Shown here: piece by piece, positions 1 through 9,306 of the stretch
How the letters are laid out: each line of letters begins with the position of its first letter
How positions within the stretch are numbered: the stretch's first letter is position 1
Source of the DNA: CAVTYH01 sp963738835
Lineage (GTDB): Bacteria > Planctomycetota > Planctomycetia > Pirellulales > JADZDJ01
DNA length: 64,000 bases
Direction of reading: 5' to 3'
Assembly: GCA_963738835.1 (NCBI GenBank)
Contig: CAVTYH010000001.1
Span: 992,001-1,056,000 of the forward strand
Position numbers and translations under genes: made by a program
The notes under the pieces: generated by a model
Seen by the model: only the letters and a program-made list of their open reading frames with translations
Databases searched by the model: none
What the model was told of the DNA's origin: nothing

Positions 1-937
1 AATGCCCCTGCTCGGGCACTAGATCTACTTCCTCCACAAACCTAGGCTTTTCGACATTGCGGGTCTCAAATCGCAGCAATCGCCCATTGCGCCAGGCGAC
101 AAAAACTGCGTCACCCAAATCGGAGATCAATACGTAGTCTGGCGAAGAGACCGACTTGGGCAAGGGCAGTTCGCCGCTAATCAACTCGGTTTGGTCTTCA
201 TCGGTAAGATTGTTATGCGTAACACTCAACAAATTGATTCGAAGTGTGCCATTGCTCGAGAGTGTGCAAAATCGGGTGTCGGCGCCACGTTTGACATGGT
301 CGATTCGTGTAATGCTGGCGTTGGGCGTAACTTCGGCTGGCGGTTCGAGCTTCACTGCGAATTTCTGACGGCGCAGTTCGCCGTTGGCGGTCCGCGTGAG
401 GACTGCCCCGTCATCAAGCGTTTCAACGGCGCCTGTCGCAAGTTTCCGACCTTTTTCCGCCACCTGTTCCGGTGAGACTATTTGATAGTCGAAGTCGATG
501 CTGCCGACGCGTACATTGCCGTCCACGAACCCAAACAGCGCTGTCTTGCCGTCGAGCGCGAGCGAAACCGAAGATATGCCAGCAAGTTGCGACTCGTTTG
601 CAGGAATGCTTTGCACAATCTCGCCGTGGTCGAGGCGAAACACGAGAATGTCGCCCTGTTTGGAAATCATCCAGCCGGTGACGTGATAGTTATCGGTGCC
701 GAAGCATAACAAATCTTGATTTGTCCAAACCGCGGGCAACGATTGAGGCGTGTCGATCTTCGCCGGCAAAAACAGCGGTACAACAACCCAAACGAGGAAT
801 ATGCACACCAGCGACACGGCGATGATCGTGCCGATGCCGCCAACAGCAATGAGCAGGCGCACCAATCGATCTCCAAGCTTTACTGTCCAACGTGTGGCAC
901 GTCGGCGTCGGCCGGTGAAGGAAGTTGACGAAGGCAT
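1..937 (-). CDS. pstC: Phosphate ABC transporter permease PstC, N-terminal part (runs off the window)
   Basis: Reads from an ATG at 937 off the left edge (about 312 residues visible, no stop). An Arg-rich cytoplasmic start is followed by one membrane helix (about residues 27-52), then a long hydrophilic section (WTNQDLLCFGTDNYHVTGWM onward) that looks like a beta-rich extracytoplasmic insert. The transmembrane permease domain would lie outside the window. The gene follows pstS on the same strand after about 125 bases, the usual pst order. PstC variants with a large periplasmic insertion between helix 1 and the permease domain are known in some proteobacteria and planctomycetes. The assignment rests on that pattern plus the neighbour, not on the permease domain itself. 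Confidence 0.68.
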   Translation of the reverse strand, partial: MPSSTSFTGRRRRATRWTVKLGDRLVRLLIAVGGIGTIIAVSLVCIFLVWVVVPLFLPAKIDTPQSLPAVWTNQDLLCFGTDNYHVTGWMISKQGDILVFRLDHGEIVQSIPANESQLAGISSVSLALDGKTALFGFVDGNVRVGSIDFDYQIVSPEQVAEKGRKLATGAVETLDDGAVLTRTANGELRRQKFAVKLEPPAEVTPNASITRIDHVKRGADTRFCTLSSNGTLRINLLSVTHNNLTDEDQTELISGELPLPKSVSSPDYVLISDLGDAVFVAWRNGRLLRFETRNVEKPRFVEEVDLVPEQGH

Positions 938-1062
938 TTGCTCGGACTGAAGACCTGGAAAACTCGGCGGTCGAATTGCTTATGACGCAGACATTCTCCT
1001 GCCGCCACCGCGCAGTCTGGGATCCGACAACTGTTAGCGGAGGCAGTTAGTCGTTGGCGCCA

Positions 1063-2106
1063 TTAATCGGACGTTGTCTTAATCGGTACTGCGACAGCCG
1101 CTGTTGAGACAGTGAGCCTGAGACCTACTTTTTGCAACTGCTTTTCCGCCGCCCTGGACGTCAACGGCAGATAGCCGTCTTTGATCACGTCTCGCTGGCC
1201 TTCCTGGCTGAGGATATAGCGGATGAATTCCCGGCGCAGTGGATCCAATTCACTTTTCGGCTTGTAGTTTAGACTGAGCCACAAGTACCGCGCCATCGGA
1301 TATTTTCCGTTGTAAGCGTTTTCTGGAACGGCCGGCACCGCGCCCTTGCCGCTATCCAGAGCAAGCGCCTTCACGTCGGCGGTTTTGAAGCCAATGCCGC
1401 TATAGCCAATGCCATATCGATCACTGGCCACACCGTTGACGACGCCGGAACTGCCAGGCTGTTCCTTGACAGTTGGCTTATAATCGCCCTTGAAAAGGGC
1501 GTGCTCCTTGAAAAACTTATAGGTGCCGCTGGACGCATTTCGGCCATAGAGACTGATCGGCTTGTTGGCCCAGTCGCCGGTCAATCCGAGATCACCCCAC
1601 TTGGTGATTTCCTTAGTGGCGCCGCCTTTGCGCGTTGACGAGAAGATGGCATCAACCTGTTCAAACGTTAAACTTTCTAACGGACAATCTTTACTGACGT
1701 AAACAGCCAACATATCGATGCCGGTGGCCAGCACTGTCGGTTCATAGCCATACTTTTTCTCAAAGTCGTCTTTCTCTGAAGGCTCCCATTCGCGGCTCAT
1801 CGGTCCAAAATTAGCTGTGCCGTTGATCAATGCTGGCGGTGCCGTGGACGAGCCTTTGCTTTCAATCTCTGCTTTTACATCAGGATAGAATCGTTTGAAT
1901 CCGCTGGCCCAAGAGGGAAGTAACGTCGCCATGGTGTCGGAACCGATTGACTTAATATCGCCAGACACCGAATCGGAGACTTTTTGGTACACCGGTAACT
2001 TGGTGTCGAGTTGTACGCCGCCGGTTTGCCGTTCTGACGAAGAGTCGGCAAATCCGATGCCCACGCAAATTATGGAGGCGATAACTGTTAGCGAGAGCGT
2101 TCTCAT
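1063..2106 (-). CDS. pstS: Periplasmic phosphate-binding protein PstS
   Basis: About 347 residues. A signal peptide (MRTLSLTVIASIICVGIGFA) precedes a PBP-like phosphate-binding protein: IKSIGSDTMATLLPSWASGF, then the Ser-rich ligand loop (SKGSSTAPPALINGTANFGP), YGRNASSGTYKFF and SSGVVNGVASDRYGIGYSGI, all characteristic of PstS. It captures phosphate outside the cell and delivers it to PstCAB. I chose the start at 2106 because GGAGAA lies 8 bases upstream and the signal peptide begins there; an in-frame ATG at 2148 would add 14 residues before it. pstC follows on the same strand. A Pho-box-like repeat lies about 80-95 bases upstream, so induction by phosphate starvation is likely. Confidence 0.93.
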   Translation of the reverse strand: MRTLSLTVIASIICVGIGFADSSSERQTGGVQLDTKLPVYQKVSDSVSGDIKSIGSDTMATLLPSWASGFKRFYPDVKAEIESKGSSTAPPALINGTANFGPMSREWEPSEKDDFEKKYGYEPTVLATGIDMLAVYVSKDCPLESLTFEQVDAIFSSTRKGGATKEITKWGDLGLTGDWANKPISLYGRNASSGTYKFFKEHALFKGDYKPTVKEQPGSSGVVNGVASDRYGIGYSGIGFKTADVKALALDSGKGAVPAVPENAYNGKYPMARYLWLSLNYKPKSELDPLRREFIRYILSQEGQRDVIKDGYLPLTSRAAEKQLQKVGLRLTVSTAAVAVPIKTTSD

Positions 2107-2183
2107 TCCGAAGTTCTCCAGTGTCATTTGGGCAGTTTCTGGCAGCATGGAGCCGAGAATCCACCGTCAATCTACGGGGCAAT

Positions 2184-2200
2184 TGTTAGGAGACTGTTAG
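2184..2200 (-). promoter_or_regulatory. Candidate Pho box upstream of pstS
   Basis: On the minus strand this reads CTAACA-GTCTC-CTAACA, two identical hexamers with an 11-base period, located 78-94 bases before the pstS start. PhoB and PhoP sites are direct repeats with this period; the Bacillus PhoP half-site is close to TTAACA with about 5 bases between copies. A looser pair (CTAACA and CTAACT, 13-base period) lies at 1032-1050 in the pstS-pstC gap. Apart from this repeat I see nothing coding in the 360-base gap 2107-2467. Confidence 0.5.
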
Positions 2201-2467
2201 GCCGAAGCGAGAATTCGCAGATCTGGGGCCTCGTCCTACAAACTCAACTGGAAGTTGCGGCATTTGTCTCGCTAAGTCAACAAACCGGTGAAAAACACGA
2301 TAAATTCTGACTTTGGCGCGGGCAAACGGCGAAATAGCAAAACTTTTGCACCCCCCGTCGCTCGATTTTCCCGGACTTTTTCGACTTTGGCCTCCATTAC
2401 TCCCCGGTACCCTCAAAGTCATCCGACAAGGCTCAAAGGGCAATCTGCGAAGCTCTTGCTCAGTCAG

Positions 2468-3487
2468 CTAACGACACCGCCACAAAACGTGGTCGTCGAT
2501 CGCCAATTCACGTTGGACATCTGCAATCTGTTTTTTGAACCGCCAAGAGTCGCTCGGATAGCCTGCCGTCGGCTTTAGTCCCGGGATATGAGAGCACCAA
2601 AATTCGTTAAATGGTCGCATGGCGGTTTCGCGCAGATACTTGGACGTCATCGACGCCAGCGCCACCGGCAAGAACCGCTCGCCAGCGACATAAAAACCGA
2701 TTTCCACGTGCTGACCGTTCGATGCGAAGCGATACCGGCTCATCGATTCGCCCTCTTCGCGCACTTCGATCCAATCGTCAGCAAACTGCGATTGTAAGAG
2801 CGGCAAGTAACGGTCGCGGCCGCCATGTTTATCGCAAAAAACTATGACTTCACCATTGCCACACAGTGTCATCGCATCCGCCACTAATTGCAGTGTAGTC
2901 TGCGAGAGGGCATCAGCCTTGTTGCTTGCGGCTACGAGCTCATTGAACTCGCTTGGAAATACGGATCGGCTTAAGAGGCCCATTAACCGCACGCCAGCGG
3001 CCGCTAATCCGGCTCGCAAACAATCAGTAAGCTCGGCCAGATGCTCGCTCGCCATCCACGATGGACCGTTCATCCAGAGCGGCAGCATCGCAGAATAACC
3101 AACATGCCACGGCAATTCAGTGTGCGGACATAGACATCCGGGTGAAAGCAGTCCGATACCACCGCGCGGAGCAGCACAACGAGTGCCGAGCACCTGCCAG
3201 AGTTGGCGCCAGTCGCTCGGCAACCGATTCACGAGCGCCAGCGCCGCCATGACGCCGCGCTCCAAATGGTCCATTCCGCGCCCATTTCTATGGACGACCT
3301 TCGAATCGGCCCATACAATCCGTTTTTTTGTGGCCTTATCGACGCAATTGGTCACGACGCTCCGCAACTGCTTATAGAGCGACGTTGAATTGGTGCCATC
3401 CTCTACCTCCCAAACGGTTGCCGTAATGCACAGCGGACCCAAATTTGGCCCATAACCCGCTTCGTCGGTTCCAATGACAAATGGCAT
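2468..3487 (-). CDS. Divergent ribonuclease HII-like protein
   Basis: 339 residues. It opens with IGTDEAGYGPNLGPLCITAT, matching the RNase HII signature DEAGRGxxxGP that carries two of the metal-binding carboxylates. Further acidic positions fit the fold: VWADSKVVH (about residues 58-66) and VIVFCDKHGGRDRYLPLL (about 212-229), then SMTSKYLRETAM. RNase HII cuts RNA in RNA/DNA hybrids and removes misincorporated ribonucleotides. At 339 residues it is much longer than standard RNase HII (about 200-220), with extra sequence between the catalytic blocks including a Cys/Trp-rich stretch. The superfamily is well supported; the exact substrate is not known. It is convergent with nothing on its 3' side and divergent from the transporter at 3638. 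Confidence 0.7.
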   Translation of the reverse strand: MPFVIGTDEAGYGPNLGPLCITATVWEVEDGTNSTSLYKQLRSVVTNCVDKATKKRIVWADSKVVHRNGRGMDHLERGVMAALALVNRLPSDWRQLWQVLGTRCAAPRGGIGLLSPGCLCPHTELPWHVGYSAMLPLWMNGPSWMASEHLAELTDCLRAGLAAAGVRLMGLLSRSVFPSEFNELVAASNKADALSQTTLQLVADAMTLCGNGEVIVFCDKHGGRDRYLPLLQSQFADDWIEVREEGESMSRYRFASNGQHVEIGFYVAGERFLPVALASMTSKYLRETAMRPFNEFWCSHIPGLKPTAGYPSDSWRFKKQIADVQRELAIDDHVLWRCR

Positions 3488-3637
3488 CCAAGCGCTCGAT
3501 TCAGCAAGTCTCGTCCGTCGATTTTGCCCATGTCACAAGCCGGGGCACCGTTGGCGAGTATACACGGAAAAAATTGGCGCGCGGATATGCCCAATGACGG
3601 CTGGCCGACGGAATCACGAGCAAGTACACTCGCCCCG

Positions 3638-4432
3638 ATGCACTGGGAATACGTTTTACTGTGTCTCACCGCGGCCGCGGCTGGGGCCGTCAATTCGGTG
3701 GCCGGCGGCGGTACGCTGCTCACGTTTCCGGTGCTGATGACGCTTCTGTCGCACAAACCGGGCTTTGAAGAGAAGGCTTCGGTCGTGGCGAATCAAACCA
3801 GCACCATGGCGCTAATACCCGGCATTTGCGCGGCCGCCTGGGGGTATCATCGGCAGTTGGTTCACTCGACGGCTTGGTTAAAGCGGCTGCTGATTCCCAG
3901 TGCCGTGGGCGGTCTGATCGGCGGATTGCTCGTTACCGAACTTCCCGCCGGCGCGTTCAAATCGCTGGTGCCGTGGCTCATTCTCACTGCGGCCGTACTG
4001 TTTGTCTTGCAGCCGCAAATTGCGAAGTGGACCGGAATCGGCATGGCACAAAGTCATCCGTCGCGGCTGGGAATCGCCGCGATTGCGGTCTTTCAGTTTT
4101 TCGTCGCAGTTTACGGCGGTTACTTTGGCGCCGGTATTGGCATTCTGATGCTCAGCGCCTTGGCGCTCATGGGCCTCAGCGACATTCATGTGATGAATGG
4201 GCTGAAGAATTGCCTCGCATTCACCATCAACGGCATGGCGATCGTGGTTTTTCTCACGCGCGGCGAGATTGCCTGGGAGTACGCGTTGCCGATGATCGTA
4301 TTTTCGATCCTGGGCGGAATTGTGGGCGCGACCACGGCCCAAAAAATTGATCGCGTCATTGTGCGGCGGATTATCGTTGTGATTGGTTTTTCGCTGGCGA
4401 CGTATTATTTCTATCGCCAGTTTGTGAAATGA
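3638..4432 (+). CDS. TauE/SafE-family sulfite/anion exporter (DUF81)
   Basis: About 264 residues from the ATG at 3638. It is almost entirely hydrophobic, with about eight predicted membrane segments and the two conserved family motifs: AGAVNSVAGGGTLLTFPVLM near the N-terminus and YGGYFGAGIGILMLSALALM at the start of the second repeat. The family exports or imports sulfite, sulfonates or other small sulfur anions; the substrate cannot be read from sequence. The reading frame extends upstream to 3524, but the family starts just before the first helix, so I prefer the start at 3638 even though its Shine-Dalgarno is weak. It converges on the MscS gene through a palindrome. Confidence 0.88.
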   Translation: MHWEYVLLCLTAAAAGAVNSVAGGGTLLTFPVLMTLLSHKPGFEEKASVVANQTSTMALIPGICAAAWGYHRQLVHSTAWLKRLLIPSAVGGLIGGLLVTELPAGAFKSLVPWLILTAAVLFVLQPQIAKWTGIGMAQSHPSRLGIAAIAVFQFFVAVYGGYFGAGIGILMLSALALMGLSDIHVMNGLKNCLAFTINGMAIVVFLTRGEIAWEYALPMIVFSILGGIVGATTAQKIDRVIVRRIIVVIGFSLATYYFYRQFVK

Positions 4433-4469
4433 ATTCGCCGACGCCGCGTTGGCATTGAAACCAAAAAAA

Positions 4470-4499
4470 GAAGCCCAGGGGTTACAACCCCTGGGCTTC
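4470..4499. terminator. Palindromic repeat A, copy 1 (bidirectional terminator-like)
   Basis: GAAGCCCAGGGGTT and its reverse complement around a central ACA form a nearly perfect 13-14 bp stem with a tiny loop, preceded by an A-tract. It sits between the 3' ends of the TauE and MscS genes. The same element recurs at 19107, 22256, 41277 and 61907, so it is both a dispersed repeat and, by position, a likely bidirectional terminator. Confidence 0.75.
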
Positions 4500-4525
4500 G
4501 GGACTCGTTATCAATTCAACGTAGG

Positions 4526-5398
4526 TTACCGCACGGCTTCGTTCAGCATCTTTGAGTTCGGGACACTGTGACGATTCAAAAGGCCGTCTTCGTCGGTTTC
4601 CACAATCGTGGCCACCGGGCCGACTTCACGCACCGTGCCTTCCAAATGGCCGACGGTCACGTGATCGCCGGCTTGCAGGCGTTGGCGAACATAGTAGCCA
4701 GCCAGGATGCCAGCCATCGTGTCGCGGCCGCCCAGACCGAGCGCCAGGCCGAAGCCCAGGGCCAGTCCGCCGAAGACAATCAGGATCGCATAGTTCAACA
4801 GCGCGAACTGAATGTGCAATTGATCGAACGCGGCCATGAACACCATCAGGGCCATCACATAGTAGCAGCCGTTGGACAGATGCTCTGCGTAGGAAATTCC
4901 CACGCGGTCAGCACTCGTGGCAATCACACCGCGCAGGAACCCGGCCACGAGCAATCCGACAACGACCATCACGGTCGCGACCAGCAAGTTCGGAATGTAG
5001 GCCACGACCTGGCTAATGGCCGTGGAAACTTCGCGAATCTCCAAAATGTTGAACGCGGCCATCAAAAAGACCAGCATCAAACCCCAGAAGATAATGGTAC
5101 CCACAATCGCCGGTACGTTGCGGCGAATGCTCATGTGCGACATCGATTCCCAGAGTCCGCTGCGTTCTGCGGCGCGTTGCAAACCGGCACGTTCGCACAA
5201 CAGCGTAATCGCGCGGGCGACCAACTTCGCAACGAAATAGCCGAGCACGAGCACGACCACGGCGGCCAAGACTCGCGGCGTGTAAGAGACGATTTGGACC
5301 CATGCATTCTGAAAGCTCGACTGCAAGGCGCCGGTCGAATCTTCGACGGCTTTCTTAATGCCATCAGCAGCATTACCATCAGCAAACAACGCGAACAT
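4526..5398 (-). CDS. Small mechanosensitive channel, MscS family
   Basis: 290 residues. An amphipathic N-terminus is followed by a first membrane helix (RVLAAVVVLVLGYFVAKLVA), then further helices (about 95-117, 130-155 and 175-225) and a glycine-rich segment (GGLALGFGLALGLGGRDTMA) resembling the pore-lining TM3 of MscS. The C-terminal AGYYVRQRLQAGDHVTVGHL...GTVREVG is the start of the MscS beta domain; the protein ends soon after it, so the large cytoplasmic cage is reduced. The repeated 'conserved TM helix' type of planctomycete and cyanobacterial MscS fits best. The role would be release of solutes on hypo-osmotic shock. AAAGGAG lies upstream of the start at 5398. Confidence 0.87.
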   Translation of the reverse strand: MFALFADGNAADGIKKAVEDSTGALQSSFQNAWVQIVSYTPRVLAAVVVLVLGYFVAKLVARAITLLCERAGLQRAAERSGLWESMSHMSIRRNVPAIVGTIIFWGLMLVFLMAAFNILEIREVSTAISQVVAYIPNLLVATVMVVVGLLVAGFLRGVIATSADRVGISYAEHLSNGCYYVMALMVFMAAFDQLHIQFALLNYAILIVFGGLALGFGLALGLGGRDTMAGILAGYYVRQRLQAGDHVTVGHLEGTVREVGPVATIVETDEDGLLNRHSVPNSKMLNEAVR

Positions 5399-5583
5399 AC
5401 TTTCTGCTCCTTTCAGTCCAGTGGACTGAATTGGGGGACGCGACGTGCGCGACCGTGTGGTGAAACTGATCTTGTGACGCGGGTGAATTTCGCGGCCTCC
5501 TGCCGCGAAGAACTAGGTGTTTGAAAATCGATGTCTGGTGGCGATTCGTTCCTATTCACTTGTTGCCGGGGCGGCGGGTTGCG

Positions 5584-5835
5584 TCACTCGCGGGGGCGAG
5601 AATTTCGTGATTTTGGCGTGTCAAACTTTCCCGTAAAGGTAAGCCGTAGCAGGCCTAACAGCGCGCGGGAGAAATGCAGGGCGGCAAAACCAAACCCGCG
5701 GAGCGAAAGATCGAGAATTTGCCCCACAATTAGCCGGTCGTTAATTCGCCGATGGACCGCCCGATCGAATTGTTTCTGCGGTGGCGGCGGCGGCACCGGC
5801 ACGTCGGCAAGTTTCTCAAGTAAGTCCGTTGGCAT
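5584..5835 (-). CDS. Small conserved hypothetical protein downstream of the sigma factor
   Basis: 83 residues, on the same strand and 58 bases after the sigma-factor stop, so probably cotranscribed. MPTDLLEKLADVPVPPPPPQ is a short acidic head with a polyproline run, then a basic region (FDRAVHRRINDRLIVGQI) and a moderately hydrophobic tail (LSLRGFGFAALHFSRALLGL) that could be one membrane-associated helix. That layout (cytoplasmic head, one helix) next to an ECF-type sigma gene suggests a small membrane partner, but there is no recognisable zinc anti-sigma motif (HxxxCxxC). I cannot assign a function. Confidence 0.6.
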   Translation of the reverse strand: MPTDLLEKLADVPVPPPPPQKQFDRAVHRRINDRLIVGQILDLSLRGFGFAALHFSRALLGLLRLTFTGKFDTPKSRNSRPRE

Positions 5836-5893
5836 AATGTTCTATCCTATTTGTGGCTTAACGCGGGCAGGCCGCGACGCTACATTCCTCTTT

Positions 5894-6460
5894 TTACTCT
5901 TGCGACTGACGGTCGCCAAATTGAAGTTGGATTTTTTCCCGCGCCCGGCTGATACGCATTTTGCACGCGCTCACGCTGAGTCCAAAAATCTCCGCGAGTT
6001 CTTCGTGACTGTAGTTTTCGGCATATTTCAAAATCAGCAAAGCCCGGTCTTCTTCGTCCAAGATATCGAGCATTTGTACAAGGTCGAGCGATAATCCTTC
6101 GGTTGCAGCTTTTGTGCCGGTCGACTGTGATTCAATCGTTTCATCGCTGGCCAGGCTTTCTCGGCGCTGCCTTCTGCCTCGACCGCGACGAATCGTCAAG
6201 CAGGTGCGAATCGCAATTCCATGAACCCAAGTACTGTACTTAGAACGTCCTTCGAATTTGGCCCGGTGTAAAAACAGCCGCACGAAAACTTCCTGCGCTG
6301 CATCGTTAGCGTCGTGTTCGTTGCTCAGCAGCCGATAGCAAATATGCCACACCCGCTGGCGAAATCGCTCCACCAGTTCCACGAAAGCGGGGCCATCGGA
6401 CCCTTCTCGGGCCGCGGTCGCCGCCAATTGCTCGTCGGTGAGTTGTTGGACGACGTTCAC
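5894..6460 (-). CDS. RNA polymerase sigma factor, sigma-70/ECF type
   Basis: About 188 residues. Sigma region 2 is clear (HICYRLLSNEHDANDAAQEV, then FEGRSKYSTWVHGIAIRTCL, the -10 recognition helix), followed by a basic, Ser-rich linker and region 4 (EEDRALLILKYAENYSHEEL...GLSVSACKMRISRAREKI), the helix-turn-helix for the -35 element. Region 3 is absent, as in ECF factors. The start is uncertain: a GTG at 6460 has AGGA six bases upstream and is preferred; a TTG at 6466 is two codons earlier. It would direct RNA polymerase to a specialised regulon; the small gene behind it at 5584 may be its partner. Confidence 0.92.
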   Translation of the reverse strand: MNVVQQLTDEQLAATAAREGSDGPAFVELVERFRQRVWHICYRLLSNEHDANDAAQEVFVRLFLHRAKFEGRSKYSTWVHGIAIRTCLTIRRGRGRRQRRESLASDETIESQSTGTKAATEGLSLDLVQMLDILDEEDRALLILKYAENYSHEELAEIFGLSVSACKMRISRAREKIQLQFGDRQSQE

Positions 6461-6718
6461 AACCAATCCTAGGACGAGCCAACCGAAATAACTCGGTGGC
6501 TCGCGGCGAATCCGTTCGCCGTGACCGTTTATTAGTAGCCAGCGCTGACCGACGGCGTCACAAATGGAATACGCCGCCTAAACTGGCTGGAAAGACCGCA
6601 CCCGCGCATCGGTAAACTGCGCTAGCCAGAGAACACAGGTATGACTCAGACCGCGCAGAATCGAACCACATTCGACCATCGCGGGTCAAGCTCAAAATAG
6701 CGTTGCCCGCGGCGATAC

Positions 6719-8393
6719 CTACCACTTCAGGCCGAATTTTTCCGCCAACGGAGAGCGCCCCAGGCCGCCTTGCAGTGGCACTTTGCGCGGTTTTTTCTTG
6801 GCGGAAGTAGGCGGAGCTTGCTCAACCGCTGATTCCTGCTCCGCTTCCGCCTCGGGTTTCTTCGGCGGCTCGGGGCGGGCTTCCAGCGCTCTCATCGAAA
6901 GGCTGATGCGCTGATTCTCCGGATCGACCGACAACACTTTTGCTTCCACCTGCTGGCCCTCCTGCACAATGTCCGAAACACGATGCACGCGCTTGAAGGA
7001 CAGCTCAGAAATGTGAACCAAGCCTTCCACACCGGGCTCCAGTTTTACAAACGCGCCAAAATCCATCAACTTCGAAACCGTGCCGGTCACTTTGCTTGTG
7101 ACCGGATACTTCGAGGTGACATTCGTCCAGGGGCTTTCGAACAGATCCCGATAAGCCAGGCTAATCTTGTGGGTGTCGGGGTCAATCTTCTGAATCTTTA
7201 CTTTCACTTTCTGCCCGAGTTGCAGCACTTCGCTAGGATGCTTGATGCGATCCCAGCTCATTTGGCTCACATGGATCATGCCGTCGATGCCCCCTAGATC
7301 GACGAACGCGCCGAAGTCGCGAATATTTCGCACGACGCCTTCACGAGTTTGCCCCACTTCCAACTGGGCAAGCAACTGCTCTTTTGCTTCGGCCTGTTCG
7401 CGTTCCAAAACCGCGCCGGCTAAGCACTAAATTGCGGCGATCGGCGTTTGCTTCCACCACCACGCAGGACCAACTCTGGCCGACGAATTCTTCAAAATTT
7501 TCCACGCGGTAAATGGAAATTTGTCCGGCCGGAATGAAGCCGCGGATTTTATTGACTTCGCATTCCAGACCACCTTTGTTGTGGCCGGTGATGCGCGCTT
7601 CGACCGTAATGCCTTCGGCCAGGTCCGACCAATCGCCGACATCCACGCTGGCGCCCGGGGCCGATAGTTCGTACAGGCCGTCTTCAGTGTTGACTCGCGT
7701 CACTACGACATCCAGTATGTCGCCGACCGCCGGCTCTTTAACAAAACTGTGCAGCGCGAGAACGCCTTGATTATGTCCCGGTAGATCGACAAACACATCG
7801 TCGCGGAAGATCCGCGCAACTTTCGCTTTATGTCGCGATTCCGGTTCCAGCAATGCGGCAGCAGTCGTATCCGAATTCTCGGCAGCAATCAACTGGTCGA
7901 TCGATTCGTTCCCCAAGGCAGCTTGCAGTTCGGCTTCCAATTCCGGCGGCAGCGCGGCCCGCAAGTTTGGCGGTTCCACACGGCCAGAGCGCGGAGCAAG
8001 CGTTTCGAACTTCTGTGTGCGGAAATCCGACTTCCGTTTGATCGGCGGTTGAAATTCGGGCTCCGCTTGGGCTTTCGATCCCTCGCCCTCGACCACAACC
8101 GCGCTTTCCTCAGATTTCTCTACGGGTATACCGGCGATTCGAGGCTCGGTCTGAAACACCACCTTCGCGCGCGGCTCAATTCGAGGAACCGCCACGCCTG
8201 GCCGCTGCGTGCCAATCTTGATTCGAGTCTTTTGCGATTCACTAGTTGCGTCGGGAGTTCCGGCTCCACTTTCTTCAGGTGGGGAAACATCGGACGAGAC
8301 AGCGTGCTCGGATGCAGATGCGGCAGCAAGTGGTGCGACTGGAACCGTCTCGGTTCCGGCAACTGGCGGAGTGGAATTTGGTTCGGCACTCAT
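6719..8393 (-). CDS. rpsA: Ribosomal protein S1-like, four S1 RNA-binding domains (one frame break)
   Basis: About 558 residues once one frame break is repaired. An acidic, low-complexity N-terminal third is followed by four S1/OB domains: HKAKVARIFRDDVFVDLPGH, TVEARITGHNKGGLECEVNK, REGVVRNIRDFGAFVDLGGI and VTGTVSKLMDFGAFVKLEPG. The tail is Glu-rich, then Pro/Lys-rich. It should bind mRNA and assist 30S initiation. The frame breaks at 7413-7416: restoring one GC to the GCGC run joins NLVLSRR to AVLEREQAEAKEQ, the expected S1 sequence. The start at 8393 (MSAEPNST) is preferred over an ATG at 8435. Six domains are usual in proteobacterial S1; four is common outside them. Confidence 0.85.
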
Positions 8394-8575
8394 GAAATCA
8401 TTGGCCCCAAAACGACAAGCGGCGGATGCCAGCAAACGATCGATCCAGTTTAGCCGCCGGCAATTTCGGGCGGAAGTGCTGGCTTTCGGTGCCAGCAGCC
8501 GCGATTTCGACGGTTACACGACAGCCCCCGAACTGTTCGGCACGACGGTCTCAGCAAGCCCGTGAAATACCAATC

Positions 8576-8783
8576 GAGTTTTGTCCGCACGACCATGAAC
8601 TTGAGCGCTGCGGCGCATTGAAAATCGTCGGCAATTCACGGTCGTTTGAGTTTTGTCGCAGGCAACGGCTCCCCACATTTTGCGGCGAAACTCCGCAATT
8701 TTGTCGCCGCGGTGCGCTGCCCGACGCTTTAAATCACGGTGTGTCGGTAGCAAGCTGGCGACAAAATCGGTCGAGTTTTGTTG
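8576..8783. repeat. Cluster of GACAAAA/TTTTGTC elements in a gene-free stretch
   Basis: The gap 8394-9306 holds no convincing gene. Near its left end are repeated copies of one short element: GAGTTTTGTCCGC at 8576-8588, GAGTTTTGTCGC at 8648-8659, AATTTTGTCGC at 8697-8707, and an inverted pair ACAAAATCGGTCGAGTTTTGT at 8761-8781. The same element clusters at 23811-24090. A separate short direct repeat, GCGCATGAAAAAACC, occurs at about 8971 and 9094. Whether these are binding sites or mobile-element remains cannot be told from sequence alone. Confidence 0.55.
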
Positions 8784-9306
8784 TTTGCATTTTCATTCTT
8801 TTGACCTTTTAACACCGGATTTTGTGGTACCGAGTGACAGCCGTACCTGGTTACCTCCCCAATTTCACGGTGATTTGCCTTCCGAATGTCATACTCCTTT
8901 TTGTCGGTTGGTAAGGCGTCAGATTCCGCCGGCGCTCGGGGCTCCCCGGGTCTCTCGACGCCATCAACTGGCGCATGAAAAAACCCGCCGCGCTCGCCAA
9001 GGTGATACATACATGGTCCATCCTGGGTCGCCAGACTCGCGGCGGGCTATCGCCGAGCGCAAAGATAACCCCCTCTAAGGTCGGATGCAATCAGCGCATG
9101 AAAAAACCTGTCGCGGCCGATAGTCATTTACAGAGTTAAAGTTCGTGAACTCCGGCACACGGCGGATAGCCGTGCGCAAGCGGTAGCGCTGTGCGGTGCT
9201 CCACAACGACTGATCGGGGCTGCGGATTTTTTGCTGTGCTTACGGTGTCCACGGGCGGCGGGTTTCCAATCGAGCGAGTCATGTTTGGCCCGAATCAGTG
9301 ATCCCA

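Noticed and set aside
8653..9078. A 141-residue plus-strand frame in the gap after the S1 gene
   Set aside because: No ribosome-binding site, no family-like pattern, and it runs across the GACAAAA repeats; composition looks non-coding.
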